This document shows, piece by piece, positions 7,201 to 15,582 of a DNA stretch of 64,000 bases (position 1 is its first letter; each line of letters begins with the position of its first letter). Under the pieces are notes generated by a model that ran no database searches, was not told the DNA's origin, and was given only the letters and a program-made list of their open reading frames with translations. The DNA is from CBDFKU01 sp965248975 (GTDB lineage Bacteria; Chloroflexota; Dehalococcoidia; Lucifugimonadales; JAGWBF01). The stretch is from contig CBDFKU010000011.1 of assembly GCA_965248975.1 (NCBI GenBank), positions 62,001 to 126,000 on the forward strand, written 5' to 3'. Made by a program: the position numbers and the translations under genes.

Positions 7201-9825
7201 ATGACTGACCTACCTAGCGGCACGATCACGTACCTCTTCACCGACGTTGAGGGAAGCACTCCGCTTTGGCAGCTCCACCCAGATGAGATGAGAAATGTTA
7301 TGGCGCGCCACGATTCCCTAATAACATCCACCGTTAAGGCCAGCGGTGGCACGGTGGTGCGACCTAGAGGAGAAGGAGACAGCATCTTCGCCGTTTTCCT
7401 TCGTGCCTCAGATGCAGTGGAAGCTTCCTGCTCTGCGCAACGACTCCTATTGCAGGAGTCTTGGCCGGAAGGCATCGCCATTAACGTGCGCATGGCCCTG
7501 CACACCGGTGAGTCTGAACTACGTGATCATGATTACTACGGGAACGCGGTGAACCGTTGCGCCCGGCTCAGGTCCATCGCCCACGGCGGCCAAATCTTAG
7601 TCTCCGAGGCCACTGCCCAGTTAGTCCGTGACGATCTCTCAGGGGACATAGAGCTCCGTGGGCTTGGCTCCCATCGGCTCAAAGACCTGCAGCGCCCGGA
7701 GCATGTATTTCAGCTGATTCACCCTGATCTGCCTGCAGATTTTCCTACCCTTAAGTCCTTGAATGCCCATCCTCACAATTTACCTGTGCAGCTCACCAGT
7801 TTCATTGGCCGTCAAGAGGAAATCGATGAAATCAACGGCCTCTTAGCCTCAGCTCGCCTGGTCACGGTGGTGGGCGCCGGTGGCTCCGGTAAGACGAGGT
7901 TGGCACAAGAGATCGGAGCCTCAGTCATCGAGAATTATCCCGATGGAGTCTGGTTTATCGGCTTAGCGACTCTGGCGGACCCCAAAATGTTGCGGCCACA
8001 TGTCGCTGATACATTCAGCGTGGGCGAGGACGCATTGTCCGGGTTCCTGCAAGGGAAATCGATCCTAGTAATCCTGGACAACTGCGAGCACCTGATTGTT
8101 GGGGCCGGCTCGCTGGTTCAGTGGCTGCTTTCTGCCCAGGGTGTCAACGTGATTGCCACCAGCCGGGAGGCGCTGAACCTGGTGGGTGAGCGGACGTTCC
8201 AGGTGCCACCGTTGCCAATCCCGGTGCAGGAAGCTGCCCAAAACATCATGACTGGCTGCCCTTCGGTGGACCTATTCATTGAACGGGCTAAGTCTGCGAA
8301 TCCCTCATTCCAGCTGACAATTAGTAATGCAGTTTCAATTAACCAGATCGTGCGGAGAATCGATGGTATTCCATTGGCGATAGAGCTGGCAGCGGCTCGC
8401 GTAAAACTGCTCCAACCGTCCGAGATTGCCAGTCGCCTTGAAGAAAGTTTCAAGTTACTCAAGGGTGGGCCGGTAAATGCCCTGCCGCACCACCAGACCC
8501 TCGAGAGTTGCATCGACTGGAGCTACGACATGCTGGAGTCGGAGCAACAGACGCTGTTCCGCCAGCTTTCGGTGTTTCAGGGTGGTTTCACTCTTCTTGC
8601 CTGCGGTGCCATCAGCGGAACCGAGGATGAATATGAGGTCCTCGAGTCCCGGGGCCAGTTGGTGGATAAATCGCTGGTGCGGACGATGCCCGCCGGCGAT
8701 GAGACTCGGTACTACTTACTGGAGCCGTTGCGTCAATATGCCGCCGCCCGTATCACCTCAGACGAGGAGGCAGAAGCGGGAGGCCGACACGCGCGGTACT
8801 TCCAGGAGCTAGCCGAGCGGGCTGCACCGGAGCTTCGTGGCCCAGGCCAGCTCGAATGGCTGGCGCGGTTGGAGACAGAACACGACAACCTCCGCGTCGC
8901 GCTGGCGTGGAGTCTGGAGGCTGGCGAGACAGATGTCGCACAGCGTACGGTGGCCGCCTTGATGTGGTTCTGGATAATACGCCGGCACGTGGCCGAGGCT
9001 ATGGAATGGTACGATCGGGTGCTGGCCGCCGACGGAGGCTCTCTACAATCGCGTGCCTCTGCCCTTATCCATGGTGGATTTATACAAACGATGGTCCAAT
9101 ACGAAGACCTCGAGGGGTGCCTGGCACGGGTCCGTGAAGGATTATCTCTGTTTATACAGCAGGGAGACGAGCAAGGGTCAAGTGCAGCTCAGACCTACGA
9201 AGCCGTGATACTGTGGTGGCAGCGGGACCATGAAGCTTCAAGGCGTAGGTTAACCGAACTGCAGACGGCCATGCGTGCCAGTGGGTTCGAGTGGGGAGAT
9301 GCGTTTTGTGAGTGGTTCCTGGGTTCTATCGCGTGGTTTGCTGGAGACATAACACGGGCATTCGAGCATAACAGCCGAAGTTTGAAGATCTTCCGTCGCA
9401 TCGGCGACTTCGCGTTGATAGTCTGGACGCTCATCCGCCACGCAAATATCTACCTAGAATCCGGCGAGTTGGACCAGGCTACAGTGCTCTACGATGAGTG
9501 CCTTCCTATGATGGGCGACCTGGGGGACCGTCACGGTGCGGGCGCCGTATTGTTGGGACTCGGGATGGCAGCGCACTTCCGCGGCGATACGAAAGAGGCC
9601 CAGCTACTCCTGGTGGAGGCGCAAACGCACCTGCGGGAGGGGGGCGGCGGCCAAGGACTATCCTGGCCGATTTCGAACGTTCTGGTCGACACCCGCACCC
9701 ACGACCTATTGGTCGAGGCCACGAACCGGTATCAGAACGGCCTGAACCTGCCACCTGCTGAGTGGGCACGGATGGTGTGTTCCGACGGGGAGGCCTGGCG
9801 CGCACGCTCCAGAGACAACTCCTAA
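7201..9825 (+). CDS. class III nucleotide cyclase-STAND ATPase-TPR regulator
   Basis: An 874-residue three-part protein. Residues 1-170 form a class III adenylate/guanylate cyclase domain with metal Asp15 (FTDVEGST) and Asp60 (GEGDSIF) and the NAVNRCARLRSIAHGGQILVS segment. Residues of about 195-530 form an NB-ARC/STAND NTPase: Walker A GAGGSGKT at 225-232, Walker B ILVILDNCEH at 288-297, NVIATSREAL, and GIPLAIELAAARV. Residues of about 560-830 are helical TPR-like repeats. This domain order is common in Actinobacteria and Chloroflexota, where such proteins are thought to be signalling switches; the ligand and output are unknown. The last 40 residues look unstructured. It stands alone, with no obvious partner gene. 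Confidence 0.9.
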   Translation: MTDLPSGTITYLFTDVEGSTPLWQLHPDEMRNVMARHDSLITSTVKASGGTVVRPRGEGDSIFAVFLRASDAVEASCSAQRLLLQESWPEGIAINVRMALHTGESELRDHDYYGNAVNRCARLRSIAHGGQILVSEATAQLVRDDLSGDIELRGLGSHRLKDLQRPEHVFQLIHPDLPADFPTLKSLNAHPHNLPVQLTSFIGRQEEIDEINGLLASARLVTVVGAGGSGKTRLAQEIGASVIENYPDGVWFIGLATLADPKMLRPHVADTFSVGEDALSGFLQGKSILVILDNCEHLIVGAGSLVQWLLSAQGVNVIATSREALNLVGERTFQVPPLPIPVQEAAQNIMTGCPSVDLFIERAKSANPSFQLTISNAVSINQIVRRIDGIPLAIELAAARVKLLQPSEIASRLEESFKLLKGGPVNALPHHQTLESCIDWSYDMLESEQQTLFRQLSVFQGGFTLLACGAISGTEDEYEVLESRGQLVDKSLVRTMPAGDETRYYLLEPLRQYAAARITSDEEAEAGGRHARYFQELAERAAPELRGPGQLEWLARLETEHDNLRVALAWSLEAGETDVAQRTVAALMWFWIIRRHVAEAMEWYDRVLAADGGSLQSRASALIHGGFIQTMVQYEDLEGCLARVREGLSLFIQQGDEQGSSAAQTYEAVILWWQRDHEASRRRLTELQTAMRASGFEWGDAFCEWFLGSIAWFAGDITRAFEHNSRSLKIFRRIGDFALIVWTLIRHANIYLESGELDQATVLYDECLPMMGDLGDRHGAGAVLLGLGMAAHFRGDTKEAQLLLVEAQTHLREGGGGQGLSWPISNVLVDTRTHDLLVEATNRYQNGLNLPPAEWARMVCSDGEAWRARSRDNS

Positions 9826-10021
9826 CCTGCTCATAAAGGGCAGATCCAGATATAACCTGAAAATCCACAAGTAGACCCGCCCTGCCCATGACGATCCCCT
9901 GTTGACTTCAGGGCCCGTCTGTGGGAAATTCACGGTGTTGCCAGAACGCCGTCCCGGTAACTAAACTGATTCTAGTGATCCACTGTGGGCCAAGCTAACA
10001 CCAGAAGGAGGTAAACGTGCT

Positions 10022-10660
10022 ATGGTAACGCCCCTTGATGTTATACCGTCCTTTCACCAAGCATTTCGCAATGATATGCGAGCAATTGACGACGCTGCCT
10101 ACAAAGCTGCTGCAGGGGACGGCGATTTGTCACCCGTCGTAGAGAGGCTTCGCTTTTTCAGCGAGGTTCTAAAGTGGCACGCAGATGGCGAGGATGAGCT
10201 GGTGTTTCCGGCCACGGAGAGAGTGGCCCCGCTGGTGGCGAAGGCTTACTTCTTAGACCACCGTGAGTTCGACACGATGACCGAGGGCCTGGCTAAAATT
10301 ACTGCCGCATCAGACGCTCTTGTCGCAGCCAGAGAGACGGCGGCACTGACGGCAGTCCTAAGGATTCACCTCGACAAAGAAGATGGGCATCTGTATCTTA
10401 TCCTGAGTGAGCGCACCTCGGTGGAGGAGCAGGGCGCGATAGTCGGCGGTATGGCCGCACATGTGCCACCTGGACGCAATCCGGAGTTCATCCGCTGGTT
10501 ATTCACTCTGCTGGGACACGATGACCGGGAAATGTGGACCAGGGTCGTGATGGGACTAATGCCCGAGCAGGTATTCGCCGGAGTCAAAACTCTCATCCGC
10601 GACACTATTACCGATGATTGGGCCGAGTTGACGAGGCGAATCCCTGAGTTAGAAATCTAG
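10022..10660 (+). CDS. hemerythrin-domain (HHE) protein
   Basis: A 212-residue soluble helical protein. The HHE di-iron pattern is visible as His12 (SFHQAF), His53 with Glu57 (KWHADGEDELVFP), His80 (YFLDHREFD), and His116/Glu120 (RIHLDKEDGHLY). Such domains bind a non-haem di-iron centre and sense or carry O2 or NO, or serve in iron or redox defence. The second half (RWLFTLLGHDDREMWTRVV) looks like a further partial helical bundle. AAGGAGG before the ATG supports the start. It is monocistronic, with a terminator-like hairpin 270 bases downstream. Confidence 0.82.
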   Translation: MVTPLDVIPSFHQAFRNDMRAIDDAAYKAAAGDGDLSPVVERLRFFSEVLKWHADGEDELVFPATERVAPLVAKAYFLDHREFDTMTEGLAKITAASDALVAARETAALTAVLRIHLDKEDGHLYLILSERTSVEEQGAIVGGMAAHVPPGRNPEFIRWLFTLLGHDDREMWTRVVMGLMPEQVFAGVKTLIRDTITDDWAELTRRIPELEI

Positions 10661-10930
10661 CCAGATGGGCGAAACCAACAAAGCCTGCTGTAAGGTGGCC
10701 GTACGTTTTGGGACCGTCTTAGCAAAGACAAGAGCTCGGTTTGCCGCCAAACGTTCACTAACATACACCCTCGTGCTGGTCTCGCGAGCGCCGAAGGCAG
10801 CTCGGCTGCCCGCCTACTATCCGCGTTACCGTGTGTTAAATAATCACGAGTAGCGCATAGTAGGTATAGCTTTCCACCCCCGTAACGCTGCCGCCAGCTT
10901 GACGGTTGGTGTAGTTCATCCCTCCGCCGT
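10661..10930. other. non-coding stretch after the hemerythrin gene
   Basis: No recognisable gene. A 62-codon open frame at 10665-10853 has no family resemblance and no convincing ribosome site. Confidence 0.4.
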
Positions 10931-10959
10931 CCCTTTACCGTCGATGGTAAGGGTTTTTT
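10931..10959 (+). terminator. rho-independent terminator
   Basis: CCCTTTACC, a five-base loop and GGTAAGGG (one bulged T) are followed by TTTTTT. It would end plus-strand transcription from the hemerythrin gene. Confidence 0.7.
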
Positions 10960-10980
10960 GTATCTAATAGACTGGGCGGC

Positions 10981-11513
10981 GGCCGTGACGACATCGACCG
11001 GCTGCAGGATATGGTGGGACTGACGGAGCGGGCCGGCAGCCAGTTCCGCATCTACTCGTTGGGCATGAAGCAGCGTCTTGGCCTTGGCTACGCGCTATTG
11101 GACGACCCAGAGCTGCTGATCCTTGATGGGCCCACTAACGGCACGGACCCGGCGGGAATGGCGGAGGTGCGGGAGCTGATACGCAAACTCGGAAACAGCG
11201 GGTTTTCAGTCCTGCTGTCGAGCCACCTTCTCCGTGAAGTAGCGGAGGTGCGACAGTGTGGGATACTGTCCCGCTGCAGGCTTATCGCCCAGGGGCGTAT
11301 GGAAGAGCTGCTCGCAGGGCGGAGTGCGGTGCTAATCAGGACCACCGACGACGCTAGGCGGCCGAAATCATCTCCTCGCTGAGCTGTGTCTCGGAGCTTA
11401 GACGTGACGACGGGGCGCTGGTCGTAACTGCGCCTCCCCGGCGGTCCGCCGAGATCGCGGCCGTCCTCTTCGACCAGGGTGTCCATCTGAGCGAGATGGC
11501 CGTCATCCAGTAG
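10981..11513 (+). pseudogene. ABC-2 type transporter ATPase fragment
   Basis: The frame reads the second half of an ABC ATPase: signature YSLGMKQRLGLGYALLDDP, Walker B LLILDGPTNGTDP, and the switch His in VLLSSHLLREV. The Walker A part is absent; upstream is non-coding. A frameshift near 11360 separates the last segment (AEIISSLSCVSELRRDDGAL to SEMAVIQ, TAG 11511-11513). The product would be an inactive stub of a drug/lipid export ATPase. IS630 copy 2 sits 30 bases downstream. Confidence 0.85.
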
Positions 11514-11542
11514 CATTACCCAGTGATGAGAGGTAACATTAC

Positions 11543-12769
11543 TAGTACTCAGTCAACTCGGTGTTGGTAATTATTTAAGAAATCACTCAAAGTTGCTACC
11601 CTTTGGGAAGACAGAATCTACCCAAGGGGTGGCAGTGATGGGACGACGGGAAAAGTATAGGGTGCGCTTGGACCAGGAAGACCGGGAACAACTCCAGCAA
11701 TTGATTCGAAGTGGGAAGAGCCGGGCTCGTGTGATGACCCGGGCGAGGATTCTACTAAAGAGCGATGAGGGTTGGAAGGCTCCCAAGGTGTCTGAGGCCT
11801 TGGACGTCTCCGTAGGCACAGTGTTCCGCATCAAGCGGCGTTTCGCTGAAGAGGGCATGAAGGGGGCTTTGCTGGAAAGGCCCAGGCCCAGGCCACGGAG
11901 GAAGCTGGACGACAAGGGAGAGGCCCACCTCATCGCCCTGGCCTGCAGCGCCGCGCCGGAGGGCCACGACCACTGGACCCTGCGGCTGTTGGCCGGGAAA
12001 GTGGTAGAGCTAGGGTTGGTGCCCTCCATGTCCCATGAAGGCATCCGCAAGCGGCTCAAAAAAACGTTCTTAAGCCGTGGCAGAAGAAGGAATGGTGTAT
12101 TCCTAAGGTGAGCGCCGACTTTGTGGCAGCCATGGAGGATGTGCTGGACCTGTATGCCGAGCCCTATGACCCCCGGCGGCCGGTGGTCTGCTTTGACGAG
12201 ACCTCGACTCAGCTGTTGAGCGAGCCACGGCCGCCCCTCCCAGCGAAGCCGGGACAGCCGCGGCGACAGGACTACGAGTACCGAAGGGAGGGCACCCGGA
12301 ACCTGTTCCTGACCTGCGAGCCGCTGCAGGGCTGGAGACACGTGGCCATCACCCAGCGGCGGACCCAGCAGGACTTCGCCCGTCAGATGCGTTGGTTGGT
12401 GGATGAGGCCTACCCGGAGGCCCCGGTGGTGCGAGTTGTTCTGGATAACCTGAACACTCATCGCCCGGCTTCCCTGTACGAGGCCTTTCCTGCCCCTGAG
12501 GCCCGGCGTATCGTAAAGCGGCTGGAGTTCCACCACACCCCCAAACACGGCAGTTGGCTCAACATGGCGGAGATCGAGTTCAGCGTCCTGGCCCGATCTT
12601 GCCTGAGGAGGCGTGTCCCCGATGAGGCTGCCCTCCGCCGAGAAATTCAGGCCCTGGAGGGGGAGCGAAACGCCGCCCGAGCCTCTATCCATTGGCGCTT
12701 CAACACCCAAGATGCTAGGGCGAAACTCCATCGGCTATATCCTTCAAATCACAGGTTGACTGAGTACTA
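11543..12769 (+). mobile_element. IS630-family element, copy 2 (best preserved)
   Basis: The element is 11545-12767 (1,223 bp) between duplicated TA at 11543-11544 and 12768-12769; the restored target is C-TA-G. The ends are the same as in copies 1 and 3. It lacks the one-base insertion in orfB shared by the other two, so it is the only copy here able to make a full catalytic domain. Confidence 0.94.
11638..12111 (+). CDS. IS630 transposase orfA
   Basis: 158 residues from the ATG at 11638 (AAGGGGTGG upstream). It contains the helix-turn-helix region (KAPKVSEALDVSVGTVFRIK) and a basic RPRPRPRRK linker. It ends at TGA 12109-12111, overlapping the GTG of orfB. A run of seven A at 12058-12064 lies before the end. 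In the -1 frame from that run the reading becomes PWQKKEWCIPKVSADF, the conserved IS630 link into the catalytic part, so orfA and orfB are likely fused by programmed -1 frameshifting or transcript slippage. Confidence 0.88.
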   Translation: MGRREKYRVRLDQEDREQLQQLIRSGKSRARVMTRARILLKSDEGWKAPKVSEALDVSVGTVFRIKRRFAEEGMKGALLERPRPRPRRKLDDKGEAHLIALACSAAPEGHDHWTLRLLAGKVVELGLVPSMSHEGIRKRLKKTFLSRGRRRNGVFLR

Positions 12770-12770
12770 G
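12108..12770 (+). CDS. IS630 transposase orfB (DDE core)
   Basis: 220 residues with Asp30 (VVCFDET), Asp113 (VVLDNLNTH) and Glu155 (GSWLNMAEIEF), the DDE triad of IS630. The stop codon TAG at 12768-12770 lies outside the element: TA is the target duplication and G is host DNA. The element itself ends GAGTAC and has no stop of its own. In copy 2 the residues at the lesion site of the other copies read QDYEYRREG, in frame. Confidence 0.9.
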   Translation: MSADFVAAMEDVLDLYAEPYDPRRPVVCFDETSTQLLSEPRPPLPAKPGQPRRQDYEYRREGTRNLFLTCEPLQGWRHVAITQRRTQQDFARQMRWLVDEAYPEAPVVRVVLDNLNTHRPASLYEAFPAPEARRIVKRLEFHHTPKHGSWLNMAEIEFSVLARSCLRRRVPDEAALRREIQALEGERNAARASIHWRFNTQDARAKLHRLYPSNHRLTEY

Positions 12771-12832
12771 TAATATCGATGATGCGTTAATACACTGGCA
12801 TCACGTACCGAACCGATACAAAAGGGAGATTC

Positions 12833-12934
12833 ATGCCCAAAGGACACGACGCACAAAAGGCGGTCAAGAAGAAAGCCGGAAAAACGCCAAAGGAAAAACG
12901 TATTGCAAAGAAAAGCAAGAAAGCCTCCGATTAA
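12833..12934 (+). CDS. 33-residue lysine-rich small protein
   Basis: ATG at 12833 with AAAGGGAG six bases upstream encodes MPKGHDAQKAVKKKAGKTPK and a further 13 residues, about one third Lys. Its clear ribosome site, strong charge bias and clean stop suggest a genuine short gene. Similar short basic proteins rich in KKxxKT/EKR patterns occur in Actinobacteria and Chloroflexota; the role is unknown, and nucleic-acid binding is only a guess from the charge. Confidence 0.6.
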   Translation: MPKGHDAQKAVKKKAGKTPKEKRIAKKSKKASD

Positions 12935-13109
12935 CATCAATTGACGTCGGGGATGACCGAGTACAGATCAGCTCTTTGCCAGCTATGGATTTTGACAGCA
13001 ACGCGTAGAGAGACTCAGGAACTTGTTGAAACGGTCCAGCTTTGGAGGCAACCGCCTGTGGATAGGTGGATAGATAGGGAGAAGACCTATCCTGGGTCTT
13101 GCACACACC

Positions 13110-13142
13110 GAGTCAGGGGTTCGAATCCTCTACTGCCCACCA
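13110..13142 (+). pseudogene. tRNA 3'-end remnant
   Basis: A complete T arm (stem AGGGG/CCTCT with one G-T pair, loop TTCGAAT) is followed by a seven-base acceptor strand ACTGCCC, a discriminator A and CCA ending at 13142. The matching 5' strand GGGCAGT is not found in the preceding 100 bases and no proper D arm is visible, so this is not a whole tRNA. Such 3' ends are typical scars of tRNA-targeted integration. No integrase is present nearby. Confidence 0.6.
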
Positions 13143-13684
13143 TTCAGAACATCGGCAGACCTCCTGGTGTAATCTGTATAAATCGAGCCTAACCACCGAT
13201 ATCCTCCACCTTGCCCGGTAAACGGATCGCCAAGGTTGTTTGCAAATTGTGAACACCCGACCCTAGTCGATTTCGAAGTGGATGTTCCAAAGCTGTGACT
13301 TAATTAACGGCGATTGCTAGGAGGGGCATCAACTGTCGTGGGGGCGATGAACCCAACCCGGTCTCGATGGCCGTCTGTTTTTCCAGCCATATTGGAACGT
13401 CTAGGGGAAGCCCCCAACACAGATGGGATCATCGAACTTGAACCCGGCCTTCTGGTCACCTGTGTACGACTCCATCAGTCATTCAGACCAACGCCGTAGT
13501 CGCTAGAGATTCCGAAGATAACTGGTGTGTCTTCCTGGCCCTGAATGTGGATATCCGCAGTGGCCTGAAAGCCGGCCCCTTCCTCTATCCAGCCGAACAC
13601 CGCGATGAGTTTCGAGGAGCGCCATCATTTGCTTAGCCTGGTGGTGGAACGTATTATCGTCTGTAATGGGGTCGTGAGTTTCGA
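13143..13684. other. intergenic, no confident gene
   Basis: The stretch contains one plus-strand frame (13344-13499) reading MNPTRSRWPSVFPAILERLG and onward that could be a protein remnant, but I cannot assign it to a family and see no ribosome site. Otherwise featureless. Confidence 0.35.
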
Positions 13685-13716
13685 GACCATCATCCCGGCT
13701 CGCCGGGATGATGGTC
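13685..13716. repeat. perfect 15-bp inverted repeat (REP-like hairpin)
   Basis: GACCATCATCCCGGC, two bases, and its exact complement. No T run follows on either strand, so a simple rho-independent terminator is unlikely. It lies just 3' of the 538-residue membrane protein gene and could stabilise that mRNA end or be a REP/MITE unit. Confidence 0.65.
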
Positions 13717-13767
13717 AATTGCGTACACTTAATGGCGAGCTTGTCGAACCACGGCCCTCGGGGGACG

Positions 13768-15384
13768 CTAGCGGCTGAGGATGGGGATGTGCAGCAGGCG
13801 TATGAAGAAGGATCCTATCAGCAGCACCAGGCCGACCACCATTATGGCGATGGAGGGCACGATGAAACCACCCGCGATGTCGGTGGCCATCGAGCCCAGA
13901 ACGTCGTTTATGACGACGATCATGCTGTCGGGAATGGGGGACGCTCCGGCGATCCCTTCGTCCAGCAGGTCCTCGAACCAGTCCGACAGCTTAGACTTGG
14001 AGACCAGGCCGATTATCAGGAAGACCAGGCCGGTCAGGAACAGCGTTACCCCGGGCCATCGCAGCCCCGAGCCGATGTGAGGCAGCCAAACCAGGGACAT
14101 GCCCACGACCGCTAAGGCCAGGATCAGGATGGCCAACCAGCCTCCGATATACGACCTGTCGATGACGTCCCGGAGGACATCCACGTCGTCCAGGAACTCC
14201 TCTTTAGTCTGGTCGTTCTGCTCCGCCGCTATGGCGATCAGGTCCAGGCGGTCCTGATCGTCCACCTCTTTCCGGTCCCGTAGCTCCTGGATGGCCTCGT
14301 CGATCAAGGGGTTGGTGATCCCGCGGGCGCCGATTTTCAGGGCACCCTTGACGTTGCCGGCCCCCAGGAGTTCCTTAATCTCTTCGCTCCGGCGCTCCAG
14401 TCCGTCCAGGGCATCCTGAGAGAAGCCCTGTTCCTCCAGAGCCTCGAAGGCCAGGTCGTAGGCGTCGTCCACGAACTCGTTCACCACGGGCTCGGTCAGG
14501 GGCCTCGATGCGACTGACAGAGCTCCCTTGACGTCGGCCTCCCGGAGCTGCTCCTTGATCTCGTCTTCCTGCTCCAGGAGCTTGTCGATGGTCTCTTCCG
14601 GCACCAACCCCTGTTCGCGCACGGCGGCCAGGGCCAGATCGTAGGCCGCCAGCCGCTGGTCCACCGGGATGGACTGAATCGAGGGAATGCTGGTGGGTAG
14701 CTGTCCACCGGCCAGCCTCTGGTAAATCCCCTCGATTTGCCGTTCGAAATCCTCGGCGGTGTCGGCGGGGACCACTGTGAGTTCGGCTATCGTGTCGTCC
14801 ACGTAGCTGGCCACCAGGGCGTCGGGGTCCTCGATCAAGGGCGCCCGGGTCGGGATCTTGCCGTCTTCCAGGGTCCGGTAGATCTCCTCCAGCTCGGCTT
14901 GCAGCTCCTCCACGGAGTTGACCGGCACATCCTCCAGGTCGTCGATGCGGCCATCGATGTAGTCGAATATAGAGGCCCTGACCCTGTCCAGGGGCGGGCC
15001 GAGCTCGATGAAGACCTCCGGAGTCTCGGTGTCTTTGTTCAGGTAATCGATGGTGCCCTTGATCGCCCCTTCCACCTGGTCCTGGAGGTACTCGGGGGTT
15101 ATGATCTCGCGAGCCACCAAGGCCACGTCATCCTGGGAAACGTCGATGTTTCCCAGGAGCTCGTCGGTATTGTCCTTGAACTCGGGGTCCGGCAGGACCT
15201 CGTCGTAGATACGATCGTATACGTTGTTCTCAGCCAGGTTCTGGGAATAGAACTGGTCGTCTAGGAAGTTGTTGCGAAGGTTGTCCACCATCAGGAAGGC
15301 AATGAAGGCGACGACGATTACCACGAAAAGGATGAGGGTTGCCACAGAGCGAAACGCGAAGAAGAAGCAGCCGAACAATCCCAA
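13768..15384 (-). CDS. membrane protein with two pairs of internal repeats
   Basis: 538 residues: one N-terminal membrane helix (ATLILFVVIVVAFIAFLMV), a large acidic region of about 370 residues, then three C-terminal membrane helices (LAILILALAVVGMSLVWL; VTLFLTGLVFLIIGLV; SIAIMVVGLVLLIGSFF). Inside the large domain, IDDLEDVPVNSVEELQAELE matches IAELTVVPADTAEDFERQIE (repeat A), and YDLALAAVREQGLVPEETID with DVKGALSVASRPLTEPVV matches YDLAFEALEEQGFSQDALDG with NVKGALKIGARGITNPLI (repeat B). I do not recognise the family. The topology suggests the repeat domain is extracytoplasmic. An extended -10 promoter lies upstream. Confidence 0.7.
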   Translation of the reverse strand: MGLFGCFFFAFRSVATLILFVVIVVAFIAFLMVDNLRNNFLDDQFYSQNLAENNVYDRIYDEVLPDPEFKDNTDELLGNIDVSQDDVALVAREIITPEYLQDQVEGAIKGTIDYLNKDTETPEVFIELGPPLDRVRASIFDYIDGRIDDLEDVPVNSVEELQAELEEIYRTLEDGKIPTRAPLIEDPDALVASYVDDTIAELTVVPADTAEDFERQIEGIYQRLAGGQLPTSIPSIQSIPVDQRLAAYDLALAAVREQGLVPEETIDKLLEQEDEIKEQLREADVKGALSVASRPLTEPVVNEFVDDAYDLAFEALEEQGFSQDALDGLERRSEEIKELLGAGNVKGALKIGARGITNPLIDEAIQELRDRKEVDDQDRLDLIAIAAEQNDQTKEEFLDDVDVLRDVIDRSYIGGWLAILILALAVVGMSLVWLPHIGSGLRWPGVTLFLTGLVFLIIGLVSKSKLSDWFEDLLDEGIAGASPIPDSMIVVINDVLGSMATDIAGGFIVPSIAIMVVGLVLLIGSFFIRLLHIPILSR

Positions 15385-15435
15385 CGGACCTTCCCAAAGC
15401 CCTCAACGGGGCAGATTCTGGAAGCGCGACGACCC

Positions 15436-15444
15436 ATTATATCA
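15436..15444 (-). promoter_or_regulatory. extended -10 promoter element
   Basis: TGATATAAT on the minus strand, 52 bases before the ATG of the membrane protein. No good -35 is visible, which fits a TGn extended -10. The same nine bases precede the SDR gene at 51153-51161. Confidence 0.5.
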
Positions 15445-15582
15445 TACGGAACGGGGAATAACCGAACCGCTCGATACACCAGGACGGCTGTCACGGGGGA
15501 GAGACCAAGTTCCTTTCCCCCTCTAGGTAGGAAGGCTAGGATGGGGATGAAAGGCACCTATCAATCCTGGTTGGAAGAGCCC

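Noticed and set aside
10665..10853. 62-residue basic ORF after the hemerythrin gene
   Set aside because: No ribosome site, no family pattern and Arg/Ala-biased composition. It lies before a terminator that more likely belongs to the hemerythrin transcript.
13079..13142. Intact tRNA gene
   Set aside because: The acceptor 5' strand and D arm are missing and the anticodon stem does not pair, so only a 3' remnant is claimed.
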